From positions 1-64,000 of the forward strand of contig JAIXRO010000078.1 in NCBI GenBank assembly GCA_027485145.1: 64,000 nucleotides of DNA, written 5' to 3'. Of the stretch, positions 61,686 to 64,000 are shown piece by piece (within the stretch, counting starts at the first letter, position 1; the number at the start of each line of letters is the position of its first letter). Made by a program: the position numbers and the translations under genes. The DNA is from Hyphomonadaceae bacterium. Lineage in GTDB: Bacteria; Pseudomonadota; Alphaproteobacteria; Caulobacterales; Hyphomonadaceae. The notes beneath the pieces were generated by a model, which saw nothing but the letters and a program-made list of their open reading frames with translations, was not told where the DNA came from and did not search any database.

Positions 61686-64000
61686 TCAGAATTGGGTGGA
61701 CGTCGAGAAGCGGAAAGACTCGGTCCGGTCATATTCTTCCTTGCGAAGAATTTGGGAGAAGTCGAAGCGGATGGGGCCAAATGGCGAGTCCCAGAACACG
61801 CTGAGACCTGCCGAAGCGCGCAGGGATGCCGCGTCCTTCGGAATACGAACGGCCTGGGCGCCGGGAACGCCCAGTGAAGCTGCATCTGTGATGAACAGAG
61901 GTGTGCCCTTGTCGACGTCTTCAAGGATGCCGAGTGAGCCGACATCCACGAACACGGCGCTGCGAATGCCGTATTCTTCGGGCAGGAAGTTCGGAACGGT
62001 CAGTTCGAACGTACCCTGATAGTACGCGTTGCCGCCGAGCGAGTTGAGGCGGCGGGTCTCGACCACCTCACCGGTGTTCGGATCAAAAATGCGGAGGATC
62101 TCGCGCGGGCCAAGACCGGCCACGTCAAATCCGCGGAACGTGCTGCCACCCCGGAAGAACCGGTTGTTGATGCGCACGCCCTGCTCTTCGTCGAGCGGAA
62201 GGACGTAGCCAGCAGAGAACTTCGCGCTGGCGATGACATCTCGCCAGATGCCGCGATAGAAAGTGGCTCCCGTCTCGGTACGGATGTATTTCACGTCACC
62301 GCCGAGACCGGCGAAGTCCTGGCTGAGACGGAAGTCGAACCCGCGGGTTGGCGTTATGGGATCGTTCGTCTGATCCCAAAAGAAGTTGTATCCAACGATG
62401 CTCGAGATATCGTTCCGCTCAGACCGGCAGATCGTGTCTCGCAAGGTGTACAGGGGGTCGCAGATATCGACCAGTGTTTCACCCGGCGCCGCATCGCCGA
62501 TCTCTGGCTCTCGATAGATATCATCCGACAGGTCGTCCGGCGTACTGGTACCGGCGGTCTGCGTAAAGCTTCTGAGCAGGTTGCCGTTTTGATCGATTAT
62601 GATGTTCCGGTCGGCGATGTTCACATCATCCGTCTGCAGACGGTAGCTCAGCCCCAGCTGCATCCGGTCCGTCAGCGGGAAGGCAACGCGCAGGCCGCCA
62701 CCGATCGTTTCGCTCGTGAAGCCCGTGAACTCTTCAAAGTCCTGGCGCGTCGCAAACAGATCGACGCCGGCCGACAGGTTCCTGTCAAGGAATCTCGGCT
62801 CCGTGAAACGAAGATCGACAATCTGCTGACGGCTCGACAAAGAGGTCCGCGCGACGACCGACTGCCCGCGGCCGCGAAGGTTTCGCTGCGAGGCGCTCAG
62901 GTCAAACAGGTAAGAGTCGACCGACGAGAAGCCTGCCGCGAACGAGAGTTCTCCGGTCGATTGCTCGGTCAGCTTGATGTCTACAATCGTGCGGTCTGGC
63001 TCTTCGGCCGGTGTCTCGACGATCTCGACGTCCTTGAAGAAGCCAAGCGCCCGGATGCGGTTTCGCGACCGGTCGAGCAGGATGCGGTTGAAGGCATCGC
63101 CTTCGGCAATCCGCAACTCCCGGCGCACGACGCGGTCGAGCGTCTGGGTGTTCCCGACAATGTTGATGCGGTCGATGTAAACGCGCGGGCCTTCATCAAT
63201 CGCGAAGGTGATGTCGATCCGGCCGGTTTCTTCATTCACGGAAATCTGAGGACGGATGTCGACGAACGCATAGCCTGCTACGCCGGCTGCGTAGGTCAGG
63301 GCATCAATCGTGCCTTCGATCTGGTCGCCGCGGAAGAGTTCGCCTTCCTGGATGGGAACGACGCCCTGCAAGACACTCGCGTCCAGTTTCTCAAGCGCCG
63401 TCTCGACCTTGATGACACCGAAGTCATACTGGCGTCCCTCGTCCACGGTGAAGGTGACGTAGAAGTCCTTCTGGTCAGGCGTCAGTTCGGCGACCGCCGA
63501 CGTCACGCGGAAATCGTAATAGCCGTTGTTCTGATAGAACTCGCGCAGCTGCTCACGGTCGAACTCGAGACGTCCGGAGTCGTAGTTGTCGTTCGAGCTG
63601 AAGAAACGCCAGAGGCGGGATTGGCGGGTGACAATTTCGCTGCGCAGGCGCGAGTCTGAATACTCTTCGTTGCCGATGAAGTTGATCGCGCGCACGCCGG
63701 TCACCGGCCCTTCGGTGATCTCGAAGATCAGGTCGACCCGGTTCTGTTCGAGCGGCTTGTACTTGGGCTCGACTTTCGCCGCGAACCGGCCAGAGCGACG
63801 ATACATTTCCAGCACGCGCTGGACGTCCGTCTGGACGCGCGCGGCCGTGAACACGCCGCGCGGCGCTGCCTGGATTTCCTCGCGAAGCTTGTCGTCCTTG
63901 AGCGCGCGGTTACCCTCGAAAATGACCCGGTTGATGATCGGGTTCTCGACCACGCGCACAACGAGGTCGTCATCGCGCCGGTCAATAGAAACATCCGCGA
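61686..64000 (-). CDS. bamA: Outer membrane protein assembly factor BamA (N-terminus beyond window end)
   Basis: POTRA repeats 'IINRVIFEGNRALKDDKLREEIQAAPRGVFTAARVQTDVQRVLEMYRRSGRFAAKVEPKY' and C-terminal barrel 'FSTSTQF'; frame open to 64000. Confidence 0.96.
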   Translation of the reverse strand, partial: ADVSIDRRDDDLVVRVVENPIINRVIFEGNRALKDDKLREEIQAAPRGVFTAARVQTDVQRVLEMYRRSGRFAAKVEPKYKPLEQNRVDLIFEITEGPVTGVRAINFIGNEEYSDSRLRSEIVTRQSRLWRFFSSNDNYDSGRLEFDREQLREFYQNNGYYDFRVTSAVAELTPDQKDFYVTFTVDEGRQYDFGVIKVETALEKLDASVLQGVVPIQEGELFRGDQIEGTIDALTYAAGVAGYAFVDIRPQISVNEETGRIDITFAIDEGPRVYIDRINIVGNTQTLDRVVRRELRIAEGDAFNRILLDRSRNRIRALGFFKDVEIVETPAEEPDRTIVDIKLTEQSTGELSFAAGFSSVDSYLFDLSASQRNLRGRGQSVVARTSLSSRQQIVDLRFTEPRFLDRNLSAGVDLFATRQDFEEFTGFTSETIGGGLRVAFPLTDRMQLGLSYRLQTDDVNIADRNIIIDQNGNLLRSFTQTAGTSTPDDLSDDIYREPEIGDAAPGETLVDICDPLYTLRDTICRSERNDISSIVGYNFFWDQTNDPITPTRGFDFRLSQDFAGLGGDVKYIRTETGATFYRGIWRDVIASAKFSAGYVLPLDEEQGVRINNRFFRGGSTFRGFDVAGLGPREILRIFDPNTGEVVETRRLNSLGGNAYYQGTFELTVPNFLPEEYGIRSAVFVDVGSLGILEDVDKGTPLFITDAASLGVPGAQAVRIPKDAASLRASAGLSVFWDSPFGPIRFDFSQILRKEEYDRTESFRFSTSTQF

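Overview
This 64 kb window is GC-rich, gene-dense chromosomal DNA that looks alphaproteobacterial. The gene families and synteny trpEGDC-lexA-comEC-gltX-gltA-lpxB-lpxI-lpxA-lpxD-skp-bamA suggest this. Most of it is housekeeping: cell envelope, purine and pyrimidine synthesis, tryptophan synthesis, lipid A synthesis and RNA modification. The main accessory feature is a roughly 13 kb polyunsaturated fatty acid / secondary-lipid (Pfa-type) synthase locus at about 5.2-19.0 kb. It encodes a PPTase, a KS-CLF-AT-DH-DH protein, a separate KR open reading frame, a KS-AT-ACP-ACP protein and a PfaD-type enoyl reductase. The most notable observation is at the junction of the KS-AT-ACP-ACP and KR ORFs on the minus strand. 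The upstream ORF ends GAT TTT TTC GGC TGA, which contains a canonical -1 slippery heptamer T_TTT_TTC. After a 6-nt spacer comes a 13-position stem-loop with 12 paired positions. The -1 frame is open without a stop into the KR ORF, which has only a GTG start and no visible Shine-Dalgarno. This suggests programmed -1 frameshifting that would rebuild the normal PfaA architecture (KS-AT-ACPn-KR). A one-base homopolymer sequencing or assembly error is the main alternative. Other signals are a yybP-ykoY-type Mn riboswitch upstream of a UPF0016/TMEM165-family transporter, a tRNA-Ser(UGA), a LexA box, a candidate dif-like site between convergent genes, a candidate ECF promoter before a photolyase/CFA-synthase-like operon, tandem 8-Cys lipoprotein paralogs, and the absence of fabZ and moaC/moeA from otherwise conserved blocks. 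All of this was read by eye; no searches or folding programs were run.
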